64,000 bases of DNA from Brienomyrus brachyistius (GCF_023856365.1 NC_064542.1:16964863-17028862); one strand, 5' to 3'; shown: positions 36,801-52,100, numbered from the stretch's first letter. Notes: generated by a model from the letters alone, not told the origin. Numbers and translations: made by a program.

Positions 36801-39800
36801 TATTAATGAATGACAGTTCTTGATGCAGTGCCGTCTGAGGGATCGGAGGTCACGGATGTTCAGCTTAGGCTTGTGCCCTTGCCCTTTACGCACTGAAATT
36901 CCTCCAGATTCCTTGGATCCTTTAATGATATCATACACTGTTGAGGGAGAAATATGCAAATCCCTTCCAATCATTCTATGGGGAACATTTTTTTTAACAT
37001 TTCAATAACTTTCTCATGCATTTGTGGACAAACTGGAGATCCTCTGCTTTTGTACCAATCATGACTACAATCACCTATTGACAACACCAGTTTGAAATCA
37101 CATCATTAATTTTTTTCTTACCTCATTACTACCCCTAAATTGCCCCCATCCCAACTTTTTTTGGAATGTGTTGCAGGCCTGAAATGCAGGAATGGATATA
37201 TTTTTATAAATGAAATTAACTTTACCAGACAGAACATGAAATATCTTGGGTTAATACTGTCTACAATGAAACAAGTCAAAGCAAATTTCTTATGTTCTCT
37301 GAAACAGTTTTTCATTTATTGTTTACAGTGAAATCCTTGGACGTCATGCGATCAACATTTAGACTCATTTTCAAGTAACAAGCATTTTTTACAAAATGTT
37401 TACCTGTTAGTCCCCAGTACCCGAAACACGCGGCTTTCGTCTGTGATTTCCTGTGTTACCTATGCGGAAACACCAGAAAAAATCTTTATAGACAGAACCC
37501 TAAAATAAGTTTTGAGAGAAAGCATTTTAGGTTTAGCGCTGATGTCATCAACATCAAATATTACCTCACTAGTTTGCAAACAGCGTCCTTGCAGACCATG
37601 TTTCCAAAAGGCCAGCACACTGTCCTGTAAACAAGCTGTGCACAAATATAATGTCACAGTGAGTAGTGCTATGACATCACTGGAAAGTGACAACACTGTG
37701 TCACACTACCATCCATCCATCCATCGTACAAATTAGTTATCTTCAGCAGGGTCACAGGGCTGCTTGGAACCTATCCCAGGCAACAAACAGTGCAACACAA
37801 ATACTGTACTAATCATATTCAATTATCTATCCATCCATCTTCCAAACCCCTTATCCTACTGGGTCACGGGGGGTCTGGAGCCTATCCCGGAAGCAATGGG
37901 CACGAGGCAGGGAACAACCCAGGATGGGGGGCCAGCCCATCGCAGGGCACACTCACACACCAGTCACTCACACACGCACAGCTACGTGCAATTTAGCAAC
38001 TCCAATTAGCCTCAGAATGTTTTTGGACTGTGGGGGGCAACCGGAGTACCCAGAGGAACCCCCACAACGACATGGGGAGAACATGCTAACTCCACACATG
38101 TGACCCAGGCAGAGACTCGAACCCGGGTCCCAGAGGTGTGAGACAACAATGCTAACCACTGCACCACCATGCCGCCCCCATATTCAATTATACAATAAGT
38201 AATTGTTCTGCATAAATGATGTTATGTTCAATTTAAGGAGGACAACATTTTATTACGAACCTGAAGTCCGAAGAAAGATCAATCTGTAAATCCCCTGAGA
38301 ATTTGCTTAGCATAAAACTAAATGGCTAAGCCAATAATAGAAAAAGCTAAGGCCCACATGTCTGCAGACACAGGCTCTTACCCAATGTGTCGATGACAAA
38401 CCCGAACGTCAGCTCTGAGACCAGCTCTCGACACGGGAAACCCTGCAGGTTCACCACCCGCACTGTCTCTGTGGAGCCAAGCAACAGGACCAGGAATAAG
38501 GACTTATTAAGGACAGTATGTGCCACTGGGCTGCAACCAGTTGTGGTTAGTCGAGTGATTAGTCAATTTAGTATCTTCAATAAGCCAATTCTGTTTTCAG
38601 CAGAACTACCAGAGAATTTGAAAAGCTGATATAGTAAAATGAAGTAAAAATGACAGATTCTTGAATAGTAGTACTGTGATGACAATATAACTTTTAAATA
38701 CCAAAACCCTTATTGCATGAGCGCACCAGATACACTCTAAGCAGGTATTTCTCGCCATGCAGAAAGCGCTCACCTTGGAACGCAATGAGCACTGTGTCTC
38801 TGTCCAGCTGCGTCAGCTGTACCACCCTGAGAGGCTCACCATCTATCAGCAGAAAGACACCCGCCATTGGCCACAGAGCACTGACACACCCCTACACTTA
38901 TTAAATCGCATGCTTCACTATAATAATAATTGTCTCATGTGCTTATGTTAAAAAGGTGTGTAGCTGCATGCATTTTTCTCTTAAGCATAGTCTCCCATCC
39001 ACTTAAGCACTGGACGTTATGGGTGCTTAGGCTGGGTATGTGCTTTGGGCAGAGAAACACCGAAATATTAGTATGTTGCATATAACTGACCCTTATGTGC
39101 ATTCTGCTGCTGACTTACAGTAAGCAATTTCAATTGCATTTTTTACTACATGCCATGCATAAAATGCGTGAAAGGCTAATGTTCATTAACAGAGCTGAAA
39201 TGCATGACCTCTGCTGAGTGTAATTCTACTGCTGTACATCTACGTGCCTGAAGAGCAGTGCTATAAATTGCCTTATTTAGTGGCGTCTTCGCCTTGGTAA
39301 TCCCTATCCTTCCTTCCCTTTTTTTGCCTAGCCTTAATCCCCTTCTCTGACTGGTAGGTCATGGTGTATCATCTTGCTAAAATCAGACCTAGGTGCCACA
39401 CCGACAACGTAGGCCTAGGTTCATAAGTTCACAGAAAGTGCCGTCTGTAGCATCTTAGACAACAGGATCACTGAATTTTGCAGTAATCTATCTTAGGCCT
39501 TATGAGTGGCCTGAGAACTTCTGTGTTCACTGCCTAGACACTTGTTGATGTGCATGTGAGCCCTGCTAAAGCAGAAAATGGGAGATAGCATGCAACACTG
39601 ATCTTCTGTAGTTTCTTAGTCTGAGTAGAAATAAAAGATTCTCTTTATATACAGACCAAGTCTGTATTTGGAATTTCTCTGCCTAAAGCGCATGTCTAAC
39701 CTTAGGGCACTTAAACGCCACTTTTATTGTAAGCTGATAGGAGACTACGCCTTAAGTCAAAAAAGCACGGAGCTACGCTACACACTTTATTTTTAATTTA

Positions 39801-40068
39801 AGTGCATGGGAAAACTGACCCCACACCGTCCTGCAAAGGTATTCAAGATGGGGCAAATGTTTTCAAATGTTAATGTATTGTATTACTGCAAAGTGCATGA
39901 ACAGATTTTTCTTAAGTTTTCTCCTTTGCTTCCAATATATACAAACATGCAGTTTATTTCATTGTATTGATTTTCAAATATTAAACACTTTTTTACGAGG
40001 CAGAGTAAAATGCTCTACGCGCACACACACACACACACACATATACTGTATATGTTTGTGTATGTGTG

Positions 40069-40157
<89 letters not shown>

Positions 40158-43100
40158 AAAACACCATGTACTGTTACCTTGCTCTGTGTACGTTGTGCTG
40201 TTCAGATTTATGATGTCAAAACTCAGCTGCTGGTTGGCTGATGAGACCTGGAGCTCAGGCTTGACACACCTCACCCCCACACACAACTGTGGCAGCTCGT
40301 CAGACTCCAGGACCAGCAGCTCAAAGATGGGCAGGGACTCAGGAAGGGCCACAGCTATGTGCTGAGACAGGGGAACAGGGGGAGAGGGGGGATGAAGGTC
40401 AGGATAAGGACCGCGGACCTAAAACGATGCCATTAACACTGTGACATTAAACTGAAAACTACTAATTAACAATTAATTAAAGTAGTAATTAAAATTAGTC
40501 AAGTACAGTATGTCTGAATTAAATAAAACAAAGTATACAGAATTTATAGCCTTCTACTTTTTTCTTTGGAAACTCCTTGGGAACACTGGAGAATCAGCAA
40601 ACCTTAAACTGCAGAAACTTCTGTAGGGGGTCATACCACAGGAGCAGCACCACACCAGACGGCACCGCCCCGCAGAGGAACGTGCTGTCAGTGTATGGGT
40701 TTCTCACTGGGCATACAGAGCAAAAGAGAGAAATCAAAGCATAAATACATTTTCAAAGAATTGTGTCCTCTGTGACAGTGCTTCCTAACACAATCCTCGG
40801 TGACTCCCAGACAGGCCACGTCTCACTGGGAGCTAGGAGGGAGCAGAAATGTGGACAGGCAGGGAGTTTTTTCACTTAAACGCAGTCTCCCATTGGCATA
40901 AATGAATAAGGGGTGACATAAGGGGTTTAAGTGCTTAGGCTAGATACATACTTTGGTTGGAGAAACACCGAAATATGTGCATGTTGCACATAAAAGGTCC
41001 TTGAGGGTATTCGTGCCATTGACTTAAGCACTTTTAATTGCATTTTTCTCTATGCGCTCTGATGAAATTTACATAGGTCTTATTATACTAATTGATTTTC
41101 TGTTGTGGGTTACTTGCAATAAAGTTGAGAGATTTAAAAACAGTTTATCTAGTTTTGTGCTATTTGATCTTAAAATTGCAACAGTACTGTCAGTTTGGGG
41201 AAAATGGTTGAGAGATCATTTAATCAGAGCTACGAATTACATTCTTAATAAGGTAATGTAATGTCAATTGCTATGCATAAAATACAAATACTGTATTTAT
41301 TCTAACATTTTGGTTTTATCAAAGAATTCTCATGTTCGTGAGAATGATCAAATATAGGCAATGGTAAACTACCGGCATGCTTTCATTTTCAGAATAAAAG
41401 GGTTTCTTTGAGACAATGTAATGTTGTGAAAATGCGCTATACAAATAAAATTGAATTCTGCTGAATCAATTAGATTCACAATGTAAATTAAAGAGTCCAC
41501 ATTCCACGTTTTCCTTGTTGCCAAAATTGAGGGCATAACCCATTGTCTTGTTTGATGAATAAATTATACTGTTTGCATGGCCACACCTTCTTTTTTGGGT
41601 TACAGGCAGTGAGCATGACTGGGCCGTGAGGGGAAAATATGCGTAACTTTTTAAATGGGAGAATATGTGTAACTTTTTAAGTGGGAGAATATGCTCTTGT
41701 GTAGACAGTAAATACAACATCAAGAAACCTGAACATGGGAATGTCAGGCCACTTCAGTTGCTGTAAAGACACTTTAACATTAAATCCTATTGGGAATAAT
41801 AACACATTATTACTCACCAACATTGCACCTACGACAACCTTTGGTGTCTGGTATCTTCACAGAAATAGCGAATTTCCTGTAGACACAGTCAGCCAGAAGG
41901 GTTGAAAATACTGCATTGTTCTACATAAATGTAATACACCAATTAGCTAATGATACAGCCAATCACAATGTGAATTTTACCACTAACGCTAATGTAAGAA
42001 ATGTTGCTTGTAGCTAATTTCTTTAAATTGAGTGTTTAGGTCGCCGAAGCGTCATGTTTTACTGTCACGTATGTTCCGAGAAACACTGAAATTCTTATGT
42101 CGCACTTGCAGGGAAGGAGGCAGGGGCATGAGGGGAAAACAGTACAAGCAACAGTGCAATACGGCAATGCAACAGGATACTAGACAGTGCAAGACAAAAG
42201 ATGCAATATAGGAAGTGAAACAATACATACAGTTGAGGACAAAATTATTAGCCCCCTATGAAATTTAAAGTTTCTTCAAGATTTTCCAAAGTGCATTTTT
42301 AACAGAGCAAGGAATTTTCAACATTGCATTTCTGAACATATTAGTTTTCTTTAGAAGGAATAAATTATTTATATTTGCACACAATAGCGGAATTATTTCA
42401 GCAAAAAACAAAAATGACCAGGGACAATATTATTAGCCCCCTTTAAGAAATGACAATTTATTGAGCAATTGCACAAGCCGCTTATGTATAACGATGTGCT
42501 TTAACTTCACAGGTGATTTACCTTAACAATTAAGTTAAAACTGAAGGTATAAAACTGAGTGTACAATCCTCAGTAAGGATAATTCAGCTGTCATTTGAGA
42601 AAGCAACATGCCTAAAACAAAAGAATCCATCTTAGACTTGAGAAAAAGAATTGTTGATGCACACAAAACAGGAGAAGGATATACAAAGTTATCACAGTGT
42701 CTCCAATTGTCGGGAACTGGAGTGAGATGTATAATCCAGAAATTCAGAGAGACCCACACAGTACAGAACAAGCCTGGCAGAGGTAGGAAGCAAAAGGAAA
42801 TTAGTTAGAGATGTGCCTAAAAACCCCAGAACAACTGCCAAGACACTAAACAATGACTTGGCCAAGTCGGGAATTGTGGTCTCAAAGAAGACAATTACTA
42901 GAGCTCCGCACAGGAATGGACTTCGAAGTTGCAGACCAAGAAGGACTCCACTTTTGCAGAAGAAACCTTCAAGCCAGACTAAAGCATTCTCAGAACAACC
43001 TGAAGAAAGATGATGCATACTGGAAGCAAGTCCTATGGTCAGATGAGACTAAACTAGAGCTCTTTACACTATGAGTGAAGTTATAGAAAAATAATCAAGA

Positions 43101-46100
43101 CCCTTCAGATTTGAGAACAGTGCTGTAAGATAAGCAGGAAATAATATATTTCTTCAGTATAGGCATGACAGTGGTCTTCTTAAAGCAGAGCGGCATGGTG
43201 CATAAAGACAAGGAGACGTTTAAGATCTCGCCCTACACTGTGCCAGCATGCCGTATGCCTTCAGGGCACGTGATGGAATGTCAGGGTTGGTGGCTTGCAA
43301 GATTTAACCTGTTTAGAAGTTTTGCTACACTGAACAGAGCATAGGAGCCACTCATTCATCTATTCTGTGAGTGAGGCAGGGGTGTGGAGACGACTGCATG
43401 TGATAATGGATTACAGAAGCTTGCCACCAATGAGTGGTCAAACTTATTGAGGTCGAGGATCCAGGTGTGTGACAGGTGATGTGCTGGTGGTGTTTTGGGA
43501 GGATTCTCTTTAAATTGCTTTAAAAGCACTTTAAAAAGGACTTTAAATTAGGTTTAAGTCCCCAGCAATGACTGAGACTGCTTCCAGGTGCTGGTTGTCT
43601 TGTTTCCAAATGGTGCTGCATAGCTGCAGTCAGAAGCCCCTGGCGTTGTGAGCCACACTTAGGAAAACTCTCTTGACAGGCAGAATGGTTGGCACTTAAT
43701 CATCGGGTACTCCAAGAATACCTCGACCGGCACTGCAGGACTTCCACATCAGTTCCACATCGGTGCGTCAGTTGTCGTTAATTAAGAAACACACACTGCT
43801 TCAGTCTGTCTTGCCATGTTTTCTGTGGTGCGATCTGAGCGGTGCACAGTGAAGTCCCATGGTTACACAGCACTGCAAGAGTGTTTGATGTCAGCTGGGT
43901 GTCCCTTTGGGAGTTGTAAGGCGTGAAACAATTCCTTTTGATAAATCCAGAATTAATAGTCTCAATGCAACATCATGCCTAACGTTCAGCAGTGTGGTGG
44001 CCGTAAATAAGAAGTAACAAGTCATGTGTACAAATAACCAAAAGACACAAGTCAATTGAGTTTTGAAATCCTCTGAAGCTACTGCAGTTTTACTATCAAA
44101 AACAACACCTGTCCCTACAACACTGGTTTCCAAAGGTTCCTGATTTTTTGTGCGGAGTTTTCATCAAAGATAAATACTTGCTCATTCAGCCACAACCAGA
44201 TTTTAGTGCCTTTATTAGACAGTCCAGCATCATGGTGGCTTAGCGGGTAACACTGTCCTCCCATAGTCCAAAGACATGCAGCTGCATCTCTAAATTGCCT
44301 GGAATGTCTAAATTGCCCTTAGTGTGCATGCATGTGCCATGCAATGGATTGGCATCACATCCAAGCTCAAGCTTTAGCACCCCCCCACCAGGGTAAGTGG
44401 TTAGAAAATGGATGGATGGACAAGAAGGTCCAAAAGTGTGGTACATGACTGGTACCCCCCCCCACACAAAGGTACACATAACACACATTCCCACCTGGGA
44501 ATGATCCTCTCTGTCAGGCGGTTGGTGCTCAGCGACAGGTGGCCCTGCCTCTTCTGAAGTTGTCTCCTCTGCTCAAACAGGACCGTCAGGCTGTGGGAGT
44601 ACAGCTGGCACGATTTCCCTGGGAGGGCTCAGACAGTCAGTCTCCCCAGGAATGCAAGACGGCAGCACTGAACCAGTCATTCATTACAGGCCATGCCAAG
44701 CTAAGCTACACATGCAAATTTATAAATATATATATATATATAATAAATACATTTATAATTAATTATTACTACACATTTATTTAAGTAAAACAATCCACAT
44801 TCTACTGAATTTTCAAATGTAACTTTGCAACATTATTAAATTAAAGAAAATTAAATTATCTGAAGCGTAATTTTCATCAGACCACTAGAGGGCGCCCTGG
44901 GTAAAAAAAATCGCTTAGCGTCAGAGCCGGTGCTCAAACCCCGGATTCCACACAGTCGGGTTACCTGTTCAGTCACCACATTCCTCACACATTACTTGAA
45001 TTGCTGCAAAGTATTATTCCCTATGCCTGGGATCTCCAGCTACATGAATAGCAGGTTATATGAATATTTCAGGACTGGAAATTACTTTTGATTGATTAGT
45101 ACAATTAATGTTGCGCTGCATTTTTCCTAAAATAATAAAGAGATAATTTGTCCCCCTGCCTACCACTAATGGACACCACTTCAATTTATACCTACTACTT
45201 ATTCATATATACAAATACTCACTGAAGAAAGTCCTCTAGTACAGGTGCAGTAGAATATCTAACACTACAGTACAGAATATCTAACTACAGTACAGAATAT
45301 CTAACTACAGTATCCTGTACTGTTTGTGCTGAATCTTGGCACCGAAAACCCTCAAATGAAGCGCTAGGGAAAGAAGGCAGGAGGCCAAACCTGAGACAGA
45401 CATCAGGATGTTGTTCATGACGTACAGCCAGGTGCATCGGTGTGGGAGTAACTGCACAGACAGGGAAGAACTCCAGTGAGGGTGGGGCTGAGGAACAGAG
45501 CATTCCCATTTACCTGGGCTGAGCCAAGATCACCATGATGGGATTTTACTCCTCAGTGACACAAACAATATTACATAACCAGTTGGGATACAAGTAACGC
45601 TAAAACATACAGGTACACTAGAAGCAATTTACTGCTAAAATACCTTTATTCCAGTTTCAATTTACTGGTTGAAACTGTTTCGGTACCCAAAGGGCCATGA
45701 GAATCCATAAAAGGCCATAGTTTTTATAACAAGAAATTTATACTCATAACCTGACGCATGTAAAGCTATTTATTTAGATTTTAGATCTTGATCAAGCAGA
45801 ATATTTCACTGGAGCAATTCAGACTAAACACTTTCCACAAGTCACTGTATCAGCAACCTTCAGATTATGACCATTTAGTATATAAATATACAGTACTGTG
45901 TAAAAGTCTTAGACAGCCAAAGAAAATGATTAAATGATCTTCATGTTGTTGTAAAACGATGCTACTATGCCTGTAAAAGTGTGTTAGCTTATCCATGGCA
46001 AACCCTCCGCTAAAATCACCCCACTATTTCCGGCAACCATACAGTACACTCATGTCTTTTTTGACTTAACCACTAACACGCCCTGTACAGCTAATCAATA

Positions 46101-49100
46101 TGTCATCGACTAAGTTAATTAGGTGGTTCTGAAATGTAATGAATATACAGAACGGCTCCTCGGGAGAAGTTTGGGAACTGAAGCGATGTTCATCTAGCCA
46201 TCCAACTAGATATCAGTAACTTTTAGGAAAACAGAAGACATTTCTTTGAAGTCATCGTTTGGTGTTAATTTGCAAATGTTACAATGTTGTAATTACTATG
46301 TGAGCACATAACGGGGCCAGAAGATCTTATAGGCGGCAGAGGCAGCCAGCTTGGGCCACCCAGTCTCACTTTGCCTCGGACAGGGGCGCTGGCACTGAGG
46401 CTCTCCTAGGGCGCCACATCAGCTAATGCCAGTACTGCACATACCTGTACACTTAATACCCAGATAAATAGCTGTAAACATTTCCTTTTACAGCCAAAGA
46501 CTTTTGCACAGTACTGTACATCACAGATGTTCCTCGGGTACTCCAAGAATACCTCGATCGGCACTGCAATACCTTCTCCATCGTATCCTCGTGGAGCTCG
46601 TTCAGGTTCAGGGTATAGACCCCTTCCTCTGCCCCAAGGATGAGGTACTGATCTGGTAGCAGATGGGAGACACTATTGGTGCTTTGGGATAAAGATTCTA
46701 GATGAAGATAGTGGGTGTCTGCCCCTGAGGCTTGACCCCTTACCTCTAGTCCTTGGGAAAACCCAAGTGACAGCACAGTAAAGCTTGAGGGGACAGCCAT
46801 TGAAGACCTTTGAGAAACAGGCACCCATCTGGGGAATATGGGCAGACATTAATGCCCATCCCATATCAATCTGGGAATTACACTGCTGTTTATAGCAGAT
46901 CACATTACATAGCTAGCATGTATCGCACATTGTGTAAAACGGAAACGGAAAGCATTTACAATTACAAAATTAATTTATAATCTGATGCAGCTGAAAAGTT
47001 TAAAACAGCAAAACCAAGGTACAATACAGGCAAACACAAGTAAAATTACACAAGGCAGCAAAAATAAAATCAGGATACCAATGGAAACAAGACACTTTTT
47101 GCATACACAATGGAGTGGCAAAAAACAACAACACAGTTGATAAATGTAATTTGGCTGGTCTAAAGAACAATGCGTAACTTCCAGAGGTCTGGAGAGCTGA
47201 ACCTTCCCACATTGGCAGCCCACACTGCAGAAGCCACAGAGCCGTTTTGGCATTTCTGAGGGTAATATGACCTCAGTACTAGTTTCTGGTCAGATTTCTA
47301 AACCTTGAGTGTTTCTCTATCACTGGCTGAATTATCACCTTGCACTTCTCTCTACAGATCTATATCAGAATTAGTTTCTGTGTCAGTGGATCTGGACTGG
47401 TCCATAGCTCTGTGTCTGTCCAGATCTAGATCAGCACAAGGCCGTACTCACATGGACTTGGGGAGTGGGCGGTAATCCATGACAATCAGCCCTCTAAATA
47501 TGTGAAATAAAAATGCAACAAGTATGGTCATACAACACAGTGAGGGGCCATGCGCTACATCCGTTATCATTTTCTCTGGCAAAATGATAAGTCAGGTGAA
47601 CAGATAGTATGTGGAGGACATTTTAAGCCACAAATAACATAATCAGTAAAAAAGGCACAAATTTAGATCTAAGTATCAGATAATAAAACAGAGACTAAAG
47701 AATAAGAAGAAATTATAAATAATAGGAATTTTTCAGTTATGATTGTGTCTTGACAGTAAATACTTCATTCTCACTGGAAGGCAGCCATGTTTTGATACGT
47801 ATGCTGGGGCACTCACAGATTCCTCAGTCTTTCTTCGCAGGGTGCTCCACTCAGGGGAAAGAGGAGTGTCCCGGAGCAGGGAAGCCACTGTCCCTGGCTT
47901 CGGTTCCTCCTGTATGACGCCCCCTTCAGGGGCACAGGAGTCACTGCACCACAGACTGATATCCTGGGTGCCAGAGCACCTGGATAAAACTTGAGAAAAT
48001 GGCAGTTTGGTGTCAGATGATTTCATTAGTTTCAGTCAGAATTTTTTTTTAAAAAAAGTTGAAGTTTTTCAATGGGTCTACAGTTATATATTTATTCAAG
48101 AATGCCAATTTTTCTCACATCTGGTCATACCTGGGGCGGAGTTGGGGAGCAGGGTGCAGTCTGAGTGTAGGGTAGCACTTGGGCGGAGCGTGAGGTCTTT
48201 CTCCTCCTGGTTGCAGCAGACAGAGCTGAAGGCCGGCAGGGAGGAGGTGCTGGACACCAGGGGGGGGCTGGCCAGCTGGCACCACTTAGATTCGCCGCGT
48301 CTGCTCTCATCCTCGCCAGAACAACGCTGCCACACATGGACAGCACACACATTAACGGGGGCTTGTGTGGCAGTTTGACACAAATCACAAAACAAGCTTC
48401 TGGAGCACAGGTGTCAAACTCCAGTCCTGGGGGGCCAGAGCCCTGCACATTTTTGGGTTTACTCTTGTTTAACACACCTGATTCAACTCCTTCTGCTAAT
48501 TACCACACAGCTCGTGAGCTGAATCATTTCTGGTGGAACAGGGAACGAACTAAGCTATACAGGGCTCTGGCCCCCCAGGACTGGCGTTTGACACCCCTGA
48601 TTTAGAGTTTTTAAACAAGTCAGTTAGGCTTGTAGAAAACCAGGCAATAGTCCTTTACCTCAGCAGAGGGCGCCCTTTTCACAGTTAAACTCCTGAAATA
48701 AACAGCACATCTAAACATGAGCATTCTTTGAGAGACACTTGATTATTATTATTATTATTCATGATGACAACAACACTTAAACAATAAGAGAATACGAAAA
48801 TGTAACATGCTTCTGACATAAGCTACATTATCAGACAAAGGTTCTCGAGGTTTAGTATTGCATTGCTACCGATATGCCACCATAAATCTAACCATTCTTA
48901 CAAAGACAGACAAAAAGTATCCAGAATACCCAGAGGGATAAATTAACTGGAGGTACTGAACCATAATTTTACACACTCCCATACACTAGTCTGATTAAAT
49001 GTTTATTAGATGTTACTCAGAGCTGGTACAGGCTGTGAGACAACCGAGTTAAACACGCAGGAGCTTATTGAAATCTCATTGGCAGATGTCACAGTCCTCA

Positions 49101-52100
49101 CACAGATACACAGCAGTTTGATTTGCTTGCGGTCGGAGGAAGTCCCACCTCTTCAGCAAAGCTTCTTCAACACACTCCAACAGACTCCTGAGGCAAAACA
49201 GAAACCTGTGATCTAACCCATCAGCACCATCATTAAGAACGTTTACATCATTTACACTATTTATCAAAAGACACGGTTATTCAAAGCAGCTTACATGGTT
49301 TGATTAATTTAATTACTTAAATAAACATATGATTGTGGGCAGCGGTGGCTTGATGGTTAGGGAAGCGCATTTGTAATTGAAAGATTTGCAGGTTCGAATC
49401 CCCAACCAACAAGGCACCACTAAGGTACCCTGAGCAAGGTACCACCCCCAAGAACTGCTCCCCGGGCACTGAATTAGCTGCCCCCTGCTGTGTCACATAT
49501 GAGTTAAGGAGAACACTTTTCATTGCTGTGCACTGTGTGCTGCGGTATGACAACTAATCATTTAAAAAATTAAATAAAAAATTCGGGGCCACTTTCCTCA
49601 ATACAATAGCAGTTCTGTGACAAAACCATAATCCAGCAATAATTTACATTTATTTCCTTTTACACTCATGCACACCCTTGTATAGCCTGTGCAAATACAG
49701 TGGCATTGTATTGTCTGACTTTGTGTTTTGTTTTACAAAATAAAGCCTTAAATAATCATACGGGGAGTCATCCTCATCTTCTGAGACGTTCCAGTCTTCG
49801 TCATAAGAGCTCTGTGGAGGACGAGCATCACCATTACTGTCAAAAGCACCCATACATCCACTTAAATAACGTCTCCTTGTGCGTAATTCCGAAAAACTCA
49901 ATTAAGGAGAAAATGCGTATTTTACAAAAAAATACCATTATATTCTACACCCTCAGTGAAAGGAAGTTCTGACAAATTCACACAGTATTTATCAATACAA
50001 GTTGAGATCAAAGATACAACAGCAGTAATTGACATTGCTAAATTTCTGCTCTAGGCCATCACCTCTGCCCTTAGCTGTTCCAGTCATTGCTTGGATTCAC
50101 TTCCTTTTACAGGTACAAGCATCTTCAGTGTAAAGTGAACTGAAAACTTGCACATGCTGTGCCTGTCACTAAAGCAACAGGGCGCCGAAGATCCAATGTG
50201 AAGATAACAACTGCTGTGGTATCCTTCGAGGCGGGGGGGGGGGGGGGGACCCAGCATGCAGTAATACATATTAGAATAAAAAAGACAGTCATTGCAAAAA
50301 AACGAAGTAGTGTAAAAAAAACAATTTTGGGAAAAAAAGAATGTTCTCACCAAGTCAGGACAAGGGTCGGTCACTTTCCTCCTGGGGGGACCAAACTTCA
50401 CCTGGTCAACTGAAGGAAAAGTATCTTGAGGAATCAGCACCTCCTTTTTCCATCTACTCCCTTTATACCAAAACAGCCAAACTATACTTTGTTCTGGCAC
50501 TAAAGTATGACAAATATCAGCTCTATAACATTCATCAGTTTTCCAGAAGCTTGGACCCTACCCCAGGAAGCTGGGGACACTTTAAACAGGATGCCAGTCC
50601 ACAGGACACAATATGCTTCAGAAACAGCTTATAGATGCCAACCCATTAAAACTGCATTTGCACTGTGAGAATCAATCGGAGAAACAAAGAAAACCCACCC
50701 AAACACAGCAAGGACATTCAAACTCCACACTGAGCAAAGGCCAGGAATTGAACTTGGAGCCACAGTGCTGGTCAGTATGTTTCCATGCCATCCTACCTCT
50801 AGCAGAGTTCAAAAACTAGTCAAAAAATCTAAATGAGCTTATTACATTTCTATCATCCTTTTCTTGAAACAAGTCACACTAATTTTAACAGAGATTAATC
50901 ACACACTCAACGTATGTCCGTGAGTACTGTGTGCAGCCATTTGTGAGTGTTTGCATGAACGGTTTCACATGTTTTCACATGTAATGTGTGTCCACATTAC
51001 TGGTATGTACATCCTTGGGAGGCAGTAGCCCCCAGCATACAGCTGAGATACAATGTCTCCTTTCAGGCCCCACAGTATCTGCCCTGATGCCCGCTGGAGG
51101 CCAAGCCTTGAGCCCTGACAATGGCTACTCAGTCACAACCAACACGTCCTGTCAGGCCACTCCCACTATCCTGGGTCATGTATGTGGACCTGAGGAAAGG
51201 AGGGCCGCATAAAAGGGTGGCACAGAACATGCCATCTCAGTGTGTGGTGTCCCCTTCACCACAGCACTCTTACAAAGTAGGCCCTTGTCAGAGAAGCCCA
51301 CGTAACAACCCTATGCAGAAGAGCTGGAGACTCCATTCCTCCTAAACACAGCAGACCATGCCTAGAGGGGAGACAGTTCCCCTCTTTTACTCTGCCAGCA
51401 GACCACGACATGCACGCCACACCTCACACCGAAACACCCATCAAACACCTTGCCTCTAATGAATCAACTGCTCAAGCAGGGTGACCATGTTTTGTTTTGC
51501 AAAAAAAGAAGATATCAGGGCCAGGGCGCAGAGAGAGGCGTCAAAGTAATGCGAATATACACACAGAAATTATTGACTGCGGAAAGCAAATGCTGACCTG
51601 GAAACAAGCGAAATCCTAGATCTTTCAGGCATTTTTAGGTGCCAAAAAAGAGGACAAGGCCAGGATAACGAGCACAAATGGTCGCCCTATTCATTAACAC
51701 AAGATTATAATTTGAATGCAAATCAAGTTGTATCTATCCATAGACACAGTGTGTCTGTTTCTTGCAGTAAACAAAACAGAAGCCGGTTCCTCACATTGTT
51801 CCTCGGAGAGGCTCCTCTCCACTACTGGGTGTTTCCCTGCAGACTTGATCCTATCAGGGGAGGAGTCGCACATCTGTGAAAACGCACATAAACACAAGTA
51901 CATGAACACACACGCACATCCACTGTACATAAACACAAACACGTACTCAGTAATGATCACATTTTTTATTGATAAATGGTTGTTTAGACATTGTAATTAA
52001 GACAAAGTTCGTTAACAATCAGAACATATGCTAGCACAAGTATTCAAAACTCATACACTGAAATTAGGCAGAGCCTCCTTTTGTTGGGATTAAAACCTTT

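Larger units (their letters stand above)
33889..46828 (-). other. map4k2: map4k2 citron-homology (CNH) domain exons (21 to 32)
   Basis: Starts [20 protein letters not shown], then [110 protein letters not shown] and [12 protein letters not shown]. This is the C-terminal beta-propeller-type regulatory domain of GCK-I kinases. Exon 29 (phase 1) joins exon 30 at the acceptor GTGCACAG (37635), giving DTLACLQDSV. The last intron is about 3.4 kb and holds two Tc1-like elements. Confidence 0.92.

Noticed and set aside
37315..37404. map4k2 ending at exon 31
   Set aside because: An in-phase terminal exon encoding the conserved LTGHESSY end and a stop was found at 33889-33976; the earlier site is kept only as a possible variant.
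40010..40365. Long open frames with [12 protein letters not shown] and SLSLSL runs
   Set aside because: They are translations of the CA/TA/GA microsatellite; the only real coding part is map4k2 exon 27 on the minus strand.
47817..47974. Exon 19 starting at the CCAG acceptor near 47974
   Set aside because: It joins exon 18 in the wrong phase and gives an unrelated protein; the upstream TTTTCTCAAG acceptor fits.
48096..48475. Overlapping minus-strand frames around exon 18
   Set aside because: Only the frame continuing [13 protein letters not shown] matches exon phase; the others run into introns and a MITE.
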